From an uncultured Lachnospiraceae bacterium (lineage in GTDB: Bacteria > Bacillota > Clostridia > Lachnospirales > Lachnospiraceae), in contig CAJOKX010000004.1 of assembly GCA_905235415.1 (NCBI GenBank), positions 1 through 52,920 on the forward strand: a DNA stretch of 52,920 nt. Reading direction: 5' to 3'. The notes under the pieces were generated by a model, which was given only the letters and a program-made list of their open reading frames with translations, made no database searches and was not told the origin of the DNA. Below are positions 44,065 to 52,719 of the stretch, one piece after another. Both the position numbers and the translations under genes were made by a program. Numbering within the stretch: the first letter of the stretch is position 1; each line of letters opens with the position of its first letter.

Positions 44065-44093
44065 AGTATACCGAACAAAAAGAATTCTTGCAA
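44065..44093 (-). promoter_or_regulatory. Promoter of the nucleoside kinase gene
   Basis: Minus strand TTGCAA (44088-44093), 17-base spacer, TATACT (44065-44070). The -35 hexamer is its own reverse complement and also serves the tRNA promoter on the other strand. Confidence 0.75.
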
Positions 44094-44116
44094 GTTTTCC
44101 GCGCCTCTGATATACT
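44088..44116 (+). promoter_or_regulatory. Promoter of tRNA-Ala
   Basis: Plus strand TTGCAA (44088-44093), 17-base spacer, TATACT (44111-44116), 11 bases before the mature tRNA 5' end. Confidence 0.8.
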
Positions 44117-44127
44117 TTTTTCGTCAC

Positions 44128-44200
44128 GGGGCATTAGCGCAGTTGGGAGCGCGTTTGAATGGCATTCAAAAGGTCGTGGGTTCGAATCCCATATGCTCCA
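44128..44200 (+). tRNA. tRNA-Ala (anticodon GGC)
   Basis: A 73-base cloverleaf. Acceptor GGGGCAT pairs with ATGCTCC and includes the G3-U70 wobble that identifies alanine tRNAs. The D stem is GCGC/GCGC, the anticodon stem TTTGA/TCAAA with loop ATGGCAT (anticodon GGC), and the T arm GTGGG-TTCGAAT-CCCAT. The discriminator base is A. The 3' CCA is not encoded, so a CCA-adding enzyme is needed. The gene stands alone between its own promoter and terminator. Confidence 0.97.
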
Positions 44201-44209
44201 GAACAAAGG

Positions 44210-44251
44210 AAACCGCGTAGTTACGGAAAGCCGTAGCTGCGCGGTTTTTAT
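44210..44251. terminator. Terminator of tRNA-Ala, probably shared with trmK
   Basis: AAACCGCGTAGTTACGG, 4-base loop, CCGTAGCTGCGCGGTTT followed by TTATTTG on the plus strand. On the minus strand the same stem follows the trmK stop by a few bases but has a weaker T-run. Confidence 0.9.
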
Positions 44252-44258
44252 TTGATCG

Positions 44259-44951
44259 TTATGCCCGAAGCTGTGCGTGCAGTTCCCGTACTCTGCGCAG
44301 GGATGCTTCTATCTCCTGCCGCCTGATGCAGGCACGCTCTGATTCCGCGTCCCGCATCTGATCCAGATTCCGCTCCAGCACCTCCTCCTGAAACTGCAGA
44401 TACTTCAGGAGAACCGGGTGATGCTCCCGGATCAGGAGGGGCCCGTACTCCTCCTCTATGTCTGTGAGGGTCATCTCTCCCGGACGGCAATGCATCATCG
44501 GATAGTACTTGCCGTCTTCAAGAACCATGTCCTCCCGGTCGATTCTCCATCCGCTGCAGCACAGATGCTTCCGGACTTTTCCAAGTTCTGACTGCGGCTG
44601 CAGGATCAGCTCCCGGATACCGAGATCTTCGGGGGGATTTTTCTGAAGAATGCGGACTGTCAAAGCGCCGCCCATCCCGGCGATCAGGACGCTGTCCGCC
44701 TCCCCCGGCAAGAGCGCTTCCAGCCCGTCGGACAGGCGCGTTTGTATAAACGCCTCAAGGCCAGCCTCCCTGATATGCGCCCTGGCTCTCTGCAGCGGGC
44801 CTTCCTTTACATCCATTGCAATCGCGGACGGGATCCTTGACCGGAGCACCAGAGAGATGGGTACGAATCCGTGATCGGTCCCGACGTCCGCAAGATGAGC
44901 GCCGGTGCCCACCATATCCGCTGCCGCACCAAGTCTGTCTGATAATACCAT
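44259..44951 (-). CDS. trmK: tRNA (adenine22-N1)-methyltransferase
   Basis: Methylates A22 in the D loop of tRNAs using S-adenosylmethionine. The 230-residue protein shows the family start LSDRLGAAADMVGTGAHLADVGTDHGFVPI (SAM motif I), AMDVKEGPLQRARAHI, LIAGMGGALTVRIL and ELILQPQSELGKVRKHL, with a coiled-coil C-terminus. It starts 23 bases after the dnaG stop. In most Bacillota rpoD stands between the two; here it does not. Confidence 0.95.
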   Translation of the reverse strand: MVLSDRLGAAADMVGTGAHLADVGTDHGFVPISLVLRSRIPSAIAMDVKEGPLQRARAHIREAGLEAFIQTRLSDGLEALLPGEADSVLIAGMGGALTVRILQKNPPEDLGIRELILQPQSELGKVRKHLCCSGWRIDREDMVLEDGKYYPMMHCRPGEMTLTDIEEEYGPLLIREHHPVLLKYLQFQEEVLERNLDQMRDAESERACIRRQEIEASLRRVRELHAQLRA

Positions 44952-44974
44952 ATGTCCTCCCTGCCGCTTCCGGA

Positions 44975-46882
44975 TCAGTCCAGTGTAATCTTCAGCCGGC
45001 GCAGCTCTGTCTCTGTATTCTTCCGCACGATTGCCTGCTGCAGGTCATTTCCGCCGCCTTTCGCTGCTGCGCTGTAGACCTTGAGGATCGTCTCCCGGAC
45101 GGCCTTCTCCCGCTCTGCAGGGGAAGAAACCGGATCCAGTGTGTGGAACATGGACGCAATGCGGGTCTGGTCTGACGCGTCCGGGAAACGGGACAGTACG
45201 GCGGCTTCGTCGACTTTACCGTCTTTTTCCATCTGTGCGTAGATCAGTGCGGCAGCCCTGCCCGTAAGGCTGTCCTCATCTCCGTAGTCGTCTGCAGATA
45301 TATATTTCTTCACCGTCGGATAGATCGACGGATACTGCGCGATATAATTCAGCAGCAGCTGTCTGGAGATCATCGCCCCCTGCTCTGCAACGCTCCCCGC
45401 ACGGCCTCTTCTTCCGGATGGCGGCGGGGCCTGGTACATGCCCCCGGTCGCCTCGTCTTCGTAGAAATCAACATCCGGAGTGACGCCATAATAAGCGTAC
45501 GCATCTTCCGGATCATACCCGCTCTGCGGATCATACTCGTCCCGATCGTCATCAACGGATGCCTGCTGCAGCGACCGTCTGGACGGATCCACCATCAGCT
45601 GCCTTGTCACCAGTTCCTGCAGCATGCGCTTCTCGACCATATACTCACGGCTGACTGCGTCTGTGTAATTCTGGCGCTCCATCTCGGTGGGAAGCTCTGC
45701 TATCATGGCGGCGGCTCTCTCAAAGAACTGCGTCTTGCCGTCCGGATCATTGAGATCGTAGGACCGTCTGGCCGCCGCGATCTCAAACATCAGCGCATTC
45801 TGTGCATTCTTCAGTCTCTCCCGCATCGCGTCCGGCCCGAGCGCCTTGATGAATTCATCCGGATCCTTGTACGGCTCCAGGTTCAGGACCTTCGGCGTAA
45901 GTCCCGCTTTGCGAAGCATCGGGATCGCGCGTACCGCAGCCTGGATCCCGGCGTTATCCGAATCATAGCTCAGAACCACTTTCTTGGTGTATCTGGCAAG
46001 AAGGGCGCAGTGACCGGGCGTAAGGGAGGTTCCCAGGGATGCAACCGCATTGGTGAATCCCGCCTGGTGCATGGAGATGACATCCATATACCCCTCGCAG
46101 AGCACCAGATAGTCCTCTCTGGAGCGCCTCGCGATGTTGAGCGCGTACAGGTTCCTGCTCTTGTCAAAGATCTTCGTTTCCGGGGAATTGAGATATTTCG
46201 GTTTGCCGTCTCCCATGACCCTTCCGCCGAAGCCGATGATCCTGTCGGAGGGATCCATGATCGGGAAAATGACCCTGTTCCAGAACTTGTCATACATAGT
46301 CCCGCGGCGCTCGTCCACGTTCATCAGGCCGCTGCGGCGCAGAAGGTCATCGCTGACATCTTTGGATTTCAGATATTTGTACAGACCGTCAGAGGGGGCC
46401 TTCGGCGCAAAGCCGAGGGCAAATGACTTCATGGTGCTCTCGGACAGCTGCCTGGAGGTCAGGTACTGCATCCCCGCGCTGCCGGCGGAAGACCGAAGCA
46501 TGTAATAATAGTAGGTGCCTGCCAGTTTGTATACATCCAGCAGCTCGCGCCGCTCGTTCTGGCTGCGCTTCTCATACGGGCCGCTCTCACTCTCGGGCAG
46601 CCGGATTCCGGCACGCTCGGCAAGGTACTGCATGGCCTCCGTAAAGTTCATGTTATTGTACTCTTCCACAAATGTGATGACATTCCCGCCCTTATGGCAT
46701 CCGAAGCAGTAGTACATCTGCTTCTGCCGCGATACCGAAAAAGAGGGCGTCTTCTCATTGTGAAACGGGCACAGGCCGATATAATTGCTCCCGCCCCGCT
46801 TCAATGAGACGCTCTGCCCTATGACATCCACGATATCGTTGGCGCTGCGCACCTGGTCGATCACTTCGTCTGAATAGTACAT
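44975..46882 (-). CDS. dnaG: DNA primase
   Basis: Makes RNA primers at the replication fork. The 635-residue protein has the N-terminal CHC2 zinc finger (GLCPFHNEKTPSFSV then YYCFGCHKGGN), the core with FAPKAPSDGLYKYL, and the Toprim domain (LVLCEGYMDVISMHQAG, LSYDSDNAGIQAA). A Gly/Tyr/Asp-rich linker (about residues 440-500) precedes the C-terminal helicase-interaction region. The start at 46882 has AGGAGAG upstream, 12 bases after the dgt stop. Confidence 0.97.
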   Translation of the reverse strand: MYYSDEVIDQVRSANDIVDVIGQSVSLKRGGSNYIGLCPFHNEKTPSFSVSRQKQMYYCFGCHKGGNVITFVEEYNNMNFTEAMQYLAERAGIRLPESESGPYEKRSQNERRELLDVYKLAGTYYYYMLRSSAGSAGMQYLTSRQLSESTMKSFALGFAPKAPSDGLYKYLKSKDVSDDLLRRSGLMNVDERRGTMYDKFWNRVIFPIMDPSDRIIGFGGRVMGDGKPKYLNSPETKIFDKSRNLYALNIARRSREDYLVLCEGYMDVISMHQAGFTNAVASLGTSLTPGHCALLARYTKKVVLSYDSDNAGIQAAVRAIPMLRKAGLTPKVLNLEPYKDPDEFIKALGPDAMRERLKNAQNALMFEIAAARRSYDLNDPDGKTQFFERAAAMIAELPTEMERQNYTDAVSREYMVEKRMLQELVTRQLMVDPSRRSLQQASVDDDRDEYDPQSGYDPEDAYAYYGVTPDVDFYEDEATGGMYQAPPPSGRRGRAGSVAEQGAMISRQLLLNYIAQYPSIYPTVKKYISADDYGDEDSLTGRAAALIYAQMEKDGKVDEAAVLSRFPDASDQTRIASMFHTLDPVSSPAEREKAVRETILKVYSAAAKGGGNDLQQAIVRKNTETELRRLKITLD

Positions 46883-46894
46883 GCACTCTCCTGT

Positions 46895-47902
46895 TTATTC
46901 GTTCGGCCAGCTCTTCGGAACAAAGAGCTGCTCGAATTTCTGGACCGCATACGGATCGGTCATTCCGGAAATGTAGTCGCAGACGACTCTCTGCTCCATC
47001 TCCCCGCGTTCGATCAGCTTTACGTATTCCACAGGCATCTCCTCAATGTGCTTCTCATAATACTCATACAGGATCTGCAGAAGCCCCGGTACTTTGCGTT
47101 CCTCTTCCTTGGCGATGCTGTTCGTATACAGATTCTCATACAGGAAGGTCCTCAGGTCAACCATTTCTCCCATAATGTCGTCGGACATCCGGATCTCTTC
47201 CGAGTCGATGCTGTTGTAAATGATATCATTGATCAGCGTATTCAGCCGCTCTTTCGTGCTGCCTCCGAGCGACTTCCTGAAGCGGACGGGGATGTCCTCC
47301 TCCTTCATGATGCCGGCTCTCTCCGCGTCGTCCACGTCATGGTTGATATAGGCAATCTTGTCGCAGAAGCGCACGATCTGCCCTTCCGGCGTGGAGGGAT
47401 GCAGGTTCCACTGATGATTGAGGATCCCGTCCTTCACCTCCGCTGTCAGATTCAGTCCCTGCCCGTCCCGCTCATACTTCTCCACCACACGGATGCTCTG
47501 CTCATAGTGCCTGAAGCCCAGCGGGCAGACCTCATTGAGCGCACGCTCTCCGGCATGCCCGAACGGGGTATGCCCCAGATCGTGTCCCAGCGCGATTGCT
47601 TCTGTCAGATCATCGTTGAGGTACAGCGCCCTTGCGACCGTGCGGGAGAGCTGCGACACCTCCAGCGTGTGCGTCAGCCTTGTCCTGTAATGGTCCCCGA
47701 TCGGCGCAATAAACACCTGCGTCTTATGCTTCAGGCGGCGGAATGATTTGCTGTGCAGGATCCGGTCCCGATCTCTCTGATAGATCGTCCGGATCTCATC
47801 CTGCGCTTCCTCCCGCTGCCTCCCTTTGCTGTCGGCACTGTGCGAAGCATATCTGCTCAGGTACTGATATTCTCTTTGCTCTGCCTGTTCCCGGATCGTC
47901 AT
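46895..47902 (-). CDS. dgt: dGTP triphosphohydrolase-like HD protein
   Basis: A 335-residue metal-dependent HD phosphohydrolase that splits dNTPs to nucleoside and triphosphate. Motifs: the start QYLSRYASHSADSKGR, RDRILHSKSFRRLKHKTQVF, the H-HD-D signature RLTHTLEVSQ then AIALGHDLGHTPFGHAGE, and the VKDGILNHQW helix. It belongs to the dGTPase-like class common in Bacillota, upstream of dnaG, which is a frequent arrangement and fits a role in nucleotide pools for replication. The start is preceded by AAAGGAGAG. Confidence 0.95.
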   Translation of the reverse strand: MTIREQAEQREYQYLSRYASHSADSKGRQREEAQDEIRTIYQRDRDRILHSKSFRRLKHKTQVFIAPIGDHYRTRLTHTLEVSQLSRTVARALYLNDDLTEAIALGHDLGHTPFGHAGERALNEVCPLGFRHYEQSIRVVEKYERDGQGLNLTAEVKDGILNHQWNLHPSTPEGQIVRFCDKIAYINHDVDDAERAGIMKEEDIPVRFRKSLGGSTKERLNTLINDIIYNSIDSEEIRMSDDIMGEMVDLRTFLYENLYTNSIAKEEERKVPGLLQILYEYYEKHIEEMPVEYVKLIERGEMEQRVVCDYISGMTDPYAVQKFEQLFVPKSWPNE

Positions 47903-47917
47903 ACGAGACTCTCCTTT

Positions 47918-49768
47918 TTAAAATGTTGTGTACAGCCACACAAAATCGCCCGCCGGAATACCGACCGCCTTCGCTTCTCTCTCTTCCCCTGTCATCAGGT
48001 CCGTGTATGATTCCTCTTCATTGATCCATGCCGTCTCGTCATAGCTTCCGAAGTTGAACAGGGCGATCAGTTTCTCATGATCATAATATCTTCCGATTCC
48101 CAGAACATGATCGTTCCACGTCTCGACAATCCATACATCCGCCGAATTGTCAAATGCTTTGTGGCCCGAACGGATCTCTTCCATCTTCCGGATGGCGCTG
48201 AACATCCTTCCCTGCAGGGTATTCTTCCTGCTGCGCTTTTTCGCATCCTCCCAGTTCAGGCTGCCTCTGTGCAGGTATCTTGAGTCGTCCGCTTTGAGCG
48301 GGTCATCATGATAGCCATTGTCATTGAGCTGCGCAATCTCGTCCCCTGAATACAGGACCGGGATCCCGCTCTGTGTAAACAGGAACGCATGAAGCATCCT
48401 GTCCAGCGTCAGGCTCCGGTCCAGCCTGCGCGAATCATTTTCCTCCACGGCCGCCTCCACGCCGCACAGAGAGGCCGTCGTCCCGCACAGCCTGGCGTCT
48501 CCCAGTCTCGGATCGTCGTTATACAGCTCGCCTCTCGCATCCGACAGAAAGATCTTTCCGCGGAAATAATCGTTGAGGAACTTCTTGTGCGCAACTTCGT
48601 CTACGCCAAACTGACTCAGATACGGATAGTCGAGTCCCCATCCGATATCGTCATGGCACCTGAGATAATTCAGAAATGTGTACTGCTTCGGAAGCGCGAA
48701 CACTGTCGCGAGCTGATGCCTGAGAAGGCGCACGTCGTGCGTAGCAACCGTATGCCAGGTCGTCGCCATGGTGGTGACATTGTACAGGATGTGGCACTCG
48801 GGCTTTTCCACCGTCCCGAAATACGGAACCACCTTGGACGGCTCCATCACGACTTCTCCAAGAAGCAGTGTGCCCGGGCAGACCACCTCCGCCGCCATTC
48901 TCATCAGCCGGACCAGTGTATGCACCTGCGGCAGATTCCTGCAGGAGGTGCCCAGCTGCTTCCAGATATAGGGAACCGCATCCAGACGGATCACATCGAC
49001 GCCCTTATTGCACAGAAACAGCATATTCTCCGTCATGTCATTGAAGACCACGGGATTCCAGTAATTCAGATCCCACTGGTAGGGATAGAATGTCGTCATG
49101 ACGACCTTCTTTGCTTCTTCGCACCAGCTGAAATTGCCCGGAGCGGTCTTGGGGAATACCTGCGGGACCGTCTGCTCAAACTGGTCCGGGATCGACCAGT
49201 TATCAAAGAAATAATACCGGTCCTGGTATTCTTTCTCGCCTGCGCGCGCTCTTCTGGCCCACTCATGATCCTCGCTGGTATGATTCATGACGAAATCAAG
49301 GCAGACGCTCATTCCCCGTTCATGGCACGCATCCGCCAGCGCCTCGAGGTCCTTCATATCCCCCAATGCCGGCTCTACCGTGCGGAAATCAGAAACCGCG
49401 TATCCGCCGTCGCTGCGTCCCTGGGGACTCTGCAGAAGGGGCATCAGATGGAGATAGTTCACGCCGCATTCCTGAATATAGCGAAGGTGGCGCCGGACGC
49501 CCTTCAGGTCGCCGGCAAAGCACTGCGTATACATCAGCATGCCGACCAGGTCATCGTCCCTGTACCAGTCCGGCCGCTCTTCCCTGCTTCTGTCCAGTTC
49601 CTTCAGCTTTGGCCTGCGCTCTTTGTAATTTCGGTAGAGCATGGACAGGAAGTATTCAAAGGATCCCGGGTAGCCATGGTACAGCTCATGATAGAGCCAT
49701 TTCATCTCATCGTAGCATCTGTCCAGTCTCGAGGTGAAAACCGCATCCCATTTGCCGCTGACTGCCAT
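47918..49768 (-). CDS. Amylosucrase-like alpha-glucosyl transferase (GH13 subfamily 4)
   Basis: A 616-residue TIM-barrel enzyme that in characterised members transfers glucose from sucrose to a glucan or acceptor. The subfamily signature is clear: GDLKGVRRHLRYIQECGVNYLHLMPLLQSP, GGYAVSDFRTVEPALGDMKDL, the nucleophile in VIRLDAVPYIWKQLG, the acid/base in LLGEVVMEPSKV and the stabiliser in LRCHDDIGWGLDYP. There is no signal peptide, so it is cytosolic. Whether it uses sucrose, sucrose phosphate or hydrolyses its donor cannot be told. It precedes dgt by 15 bases, an odd neighbour for replication genes. GGAAGGAG precedes the start. Confidence 0.88.
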   Translation of the reverse strand: MAVSGKWDAVFTSRLDRCYDEMKWLYHELYHGYPGSFEYFLSMLYRNYKERRPKLKELDRSREERPDWYRDDDLVGMLMYTQCFAGDLKGVRRHLRYIQECGVNYLHLMPLLQSPQGRSDGGYAVSDFRTVEPALGDMKDLEALADACHERGMSVCLDFVMNHTSEDHEWARRARAGEKEYQDRYYFFDNWSIPDQFEQTVPQVFPKTAPGNFSWCEEAKKVVMTTFYPYQWDLNYWNPVVFNDMTENMLFLCNKGVDVIRLDAVPYIWKQLGTSCRNLPQVHTLVRLMRMAAEVVCPGTLLLGEVVMEPSKVVPYFGTVEKPECHILYNVTTMATTWHTVATHDVRLLRHQLATVFALPKQYTFLNYLRCHDDIGWGLDYPYLSQFGVDEVAHKKFLNDYFRGKIFLSDARGELYNDDPRLGDARLCGTTASLCGVEAAVEENDSRRLDRSLTLDRMLHAFLFTQSGIPVLYSGDEIAQLNDNGYHDDPLKADDSRYLHRGSLNWEDAKKRSRKNTLQGRMFSAIRKMEEIRSGHKAFDNSADVWIVETWNDHVLGIGRYYDHEKLIALFNFGSYDETAWINEEESYTDLMTGEEREAKAVGIPAGDFVWLYTTF

Positions 49769-49834
49769 ATCGTCTCCTTCCGGCGGCGCCCATCCCTTTT
49801 CAGGATGCCCCGTCTTCTTGTTATCTCTGCATTG

Positions 49835-52612
49835 TCATTCTGTTACCAGTATCCTGATCTTCAGCTTTGCACTGCCGCTCGATACAACGATCTTTGCGCT
49901 TCCGGGCGAAACGGCCCTGATCATTCCTGTCTTTGTTACCTTCACCACGCTCTTGTCGGTGGACCGGTATTTGCGCTTCTGTCTTGAAGTGATGGGATAC
50001 AGCGATGTTTCCAGCTGCAGGGCGGTGCCCGCTTCAAGACGCAGCGTCTTCTTCGCGGTCCGGATCTTTTTTGTCCTGACCTTATTCTTCTGTATGCGGA
50101 GCCTGAAAACCACTTTCCTCCCGCTCGCGCACACAGCGGTGATTCTGACCTTGCCTGTCTTCTTCCCGGCTGTAATCCTGCATGTGCCGTCCGGATTGCC
50201 GGCGGCCACTGCCTTCTTCGGGTTGGAAGACTTCCAGGAAACAACCCTGTCCCCGTCCCTAAGGCCGGTGACTCTCAGCAGTTTCGTCTTCTGCTTTCTC
50301 TTCAGCGGCACCCGGTAGGTTACGTTCGGGCGCGGGTTGGAAGATCCGTATTCTGCGCCCTGCGAAGAGGCCGGATCTGTCTCCCGCCCGCTCTCCTGCC
50401 CGTCTTCTTTCCCGGGCGCACTCTCTGTCTCAGACTCAGACTCAGATTCAGACTCACTCTCTTTCTGTTCGTCCTCTTCAAGCTCCCTGATTCTCTCTTC
50501 CGCGCTCTCCAAATCGTCCAGGTTTGTGACATACGCCTTCTGGTCCGTCGTCAGCGCTTCGTATGCCTCCCGCGCCCCGCGGACGGCTTCTTCGTCCTCA
50601 AGCGTCATCTCTTCGGAGGCCGGCAGGGACCGGATCATCTCTTCCACCTGCGATGCCGCCTCCCTGTCCTGCACTTCTTTTTCCAGCTGCAGGATCGTCT
50701 CTTCCGCACGCTCCAGGTCGTCCAGGTTTGTGACATATGCTTTCTGGTCTGTCGTCAGCGCTTCGTATGCCTCCCGCGCCGCACGGACTGCTTCTTCATC
50801 CTCAAGCGTCATCTCTCCGGGGGCCGGCAGAGACCGGATCATCTCCTCCACCTGCGATGCCGCCTCCCTGTCCTGCACTTCTTTCTTCAGCTGCCGGATC
50901 GCCTCTTCCGCACGCTCCAGATGGTCCAGGTTTGTGACATATGTTTTCTGGGCCGTCGTCAGCGCATCGTATGCCTCCCGCGCCCCGCGGACTGCTTCTT
51001 CGTCCTCAAGCGTCATCTCTCCGGAGGCCGGCAGAGACCGGATGATCTCCTCCACCTGCGCTGCCGCCTGCCTGTCCTGCTCTTCTATTTCAAGCTGCCG
51101 GATCGTCTCTTCCGCGCTCGTAAGGTCGTCCAGATTCGTGACAAGGCTCTTCTGCGCAAAGGTCAGCGCCTCATATGCCGCCCGCGCCTCTTCAACCTGC
51201 TCCTTCTCCTCCAGCGTAATCTCAGAGGGAAGGTTCCGGATCAGTTCCATGACCCTCTCCGCTGCCTGGGCATTCTCCTCTTCCCAGGCATTTACGTCGT
51301 CATCCAGGTCCTCTTCCTGTTCCAGAAGCATCGTCAGATCCAGCAGGCCGTATCCGTAATAATCATCCTTTCCCGGATCGCCCAGATCCCTGACATTGCT
51401 CTGAAGCACATGTTCGACGGCGGACGCCGAATAACCGCTGTGGGACAGTTTGATCATGGCCGCTGCCGCAGCGACGTGCGGCGACGCCATGGACGTCCCC
51501 GACCTGGTATCATATCCGTTTTCCTGATTCAGGATGACTGTGCTGTAGACGCTCACGCCCGGAGCCATCACATCCAGCGTGGATCCGTAGTTGCTGCTGG
51601 CCGCTCTCTCATAGGATGAACTGTGGCCGTCCACCGATCCTGCAACAATACATTCTTCATACTGGGAAGGAATATAGCCGGATACATTCCGGTTGTTGTT
51701 CCCGGCAACCGTCACCACGCAAACGCCCTTTGCGACAGCTTCATCGATCGCATTGCGAAGCGCTGTGCTCCCTTCGCTGGGGCCGCACAGGCTCAGGTTG
51801 ATCACCTCTGCCCCCTGCTCAACAGCATACCGCATCGCACTGACTGACTGGGATACGGTTCCCTTTCCCTCGTCATTGAGCACCCGCAGCGGAAGGATCC
51901 GGATATTATCCAGCGCTTCCGTGCACTGTACGATAATTCCCGCAACGTGCGTGCCGTGTGAGGACTCTCTGTCGGACGAATCTCTCTGGCTCTGGTCTAC
52001 TTCCTGCCCTGACACAAAACTTCTCGCGTGCACCTGGTCCAGCCTTCCGGACAGCTTCGGGCTGGTAAAGGAAACGCCTGTATCCAGAACGGCGATGGTC
52101 AGGGATCTGGAGATGCCGGAAACAGCCTCTGCATACCGGTCGGCGCCGATCACAGGGCAGCTCTCTCCCCAGCGCGTTTCATCGATCTCCGGATCCAGGG
52201 CGCAGGAAAACAGATAGGTATCCGGCTCCACATAGAGGGTCTCCTCCTCCGCCTCCAGACTCCTGGCAGCCTCCCGTGCATCCCCCGGAGAATCAAACTG
52301 GAGAATATAGGTTCCATCGCGGTCCTGGATCGCGTCCACTGCCCCGTAATCATCCGGGTCCAGGTTGGTATCTTCACTCTTCAGAATCAGACGCTCACTG
52401 ATGTAGGGATCTCTGCGCGCCTGCTGCAGGGTTACATCCTTGTCATATTCCGCCGTCATCTGCGACAGTTCACGGTCAAAACGGCTGTCCGACAGTTCCG
52501 GAAGCGGATCGGCGCTAAGGCGCTCACACCTCCCGGCACCACACAGAAACAGCACAGCAAGAATCACGCACAGCAGGTATTTTTTATGATTCGTTAGATT
52601 CGAAATCGTCAT
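49835..52612 (-). CDS. Secreted subtilisin-like serine protease with four 68-residue helical repeats and an Ig-like Lys-rich tail
   Basis: A 925-residue exported S8 protease. A signal peptide (YLLCVILAVLFLCGAG) is followed by an I9-like propeptide, then a catalytic domain with Asp in IAVLDTGVSF, His in SSHGTHVAGI, Asn in VTVAGNNN and Ser in RSGTSMASPHVAAAAA. From about residue 455 come four repeats of the type EEMIRSLPA..LEDEEAVR..REAYEALTTDQKAYVTNLDDLE, a helical module seen in Bacillota surface proteins. A Ser-Glu linker and a Lys/Arg-rich BIG2-like tail close it. The ATG lacks a clear Shine-Dalgarno. The four repeats suggest recent expansion. Confidence 0.92.
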   Translation of the reverse strand: MTISNLTNHKKYLLCVILAVLFLCGAGRCERLSADPLPELSDSRFDRELSQMTAEYDKDVTLQQARRDPYISERLILKSEDTNLDPDDYGAVDAIQDRDGTYILQFDSPGDAREAARSLEAEEETLYVEPDTYLFSCALDPEIDETRWGESCPVIGADRYAEAVSGISRSLTIAVLDTGVSFTSPKLSGRLDQVHARSFVSGQEVDQSQRDSSDRESSHGTHVAGIIVQCTEALDNIRILPLRVLNDEGKGTVSQSVSAMRYAVEQGAEVINLSLCGPSEGSTALRNAIDEAVAKGVCVVTVAGNNNRNVSGYIPSQYEECIVAGSVDGHSSSYERAASSNYGSTLDVMAPGVSVYSTVILNQENGYDTRSGTSMASPHVAAAAAMIKLSHSGYSASAVEHVLQSNVRDLGDPGKDDYYGYGLLDLTMLLEQEEDLDDDVNAWEEENAQAAERVMELIRNLPSEITLEEKEQVEEARAAYEALTFAQKSLVTNLDDLTSAEETIRQLEIEEQDRQAAAQVEEIIRSLPASGEMTLEDEEAVRGAREAYDALTTAQKTYVTNLDHLERAEEAIRQLKKEVQDREAASQVEEMIRSLPAPGEMTLEDEEAVRAAREAYEALTTDQKAYVTNLDDLERAEETILQLEKEVQDREAASQVEEMIRSLPASEEMTLEDEEAVRGAREAYEALTTDQKAYVTNLDDLESAEERIRELEEDEQKESESESESESETESAPGKEDGQESGRETDPASSQGAEYGSSNPRPNVTYRVPLKRKQKTKLLRVTGLRDGDRVVSWKSSNPKKAVAAGNPDGTCRITAGKKTGKVRITAVCASGRKVVFRLRIQKNKVRTKKIRTAKKTLRLEAGTALQLETSLYPITSRQKRKYRSTDKSVVKVTKTGMIRAVSPGSAKIVVSSGSAKLKIRILVTE
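50490..51240 (-). repeat. Four tandem 204-bp coding repeats in the protease gene
   Basis: The block containing GGTTTGTGACATA recurs with a 204-base period (landmarks near 50521, 50725, 50929, 51133). The first three are almost identical in DNA and the fourth is more diverged. One unit is exactly 68 codons. Confidence 0.9.
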
Positions 52613-52664
52613 ATATGCATCCGCATGGTTGTTTATTACAAAAATGTTACATTCAGTCTATTTT

Positions 52665-52693
52665 AGAGTACCATATTCACACGTTTCTGACAA
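52665..52693 (-). promoter_or_regulatory. Putative promoter of the protease gene
   Basis: Minus strand TTGTCA, 17-base spacer, TACTCT, about 50 bases upstream of the start codon and 27 bases from the hairpin repeat. Confidence 0.55.
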
Positions 52694-52719
52694 CCGCTAA
52701 ACATGTCTGAAATGTTAAG

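Noticed and set aside
48389-49987. 532-residue plus-strand ORF opposite the amylosucrase-like gene
   Set aside because: Shadow frame of a clear GH13 gene on the minus strand; no ribosome site and no recognisable motif.
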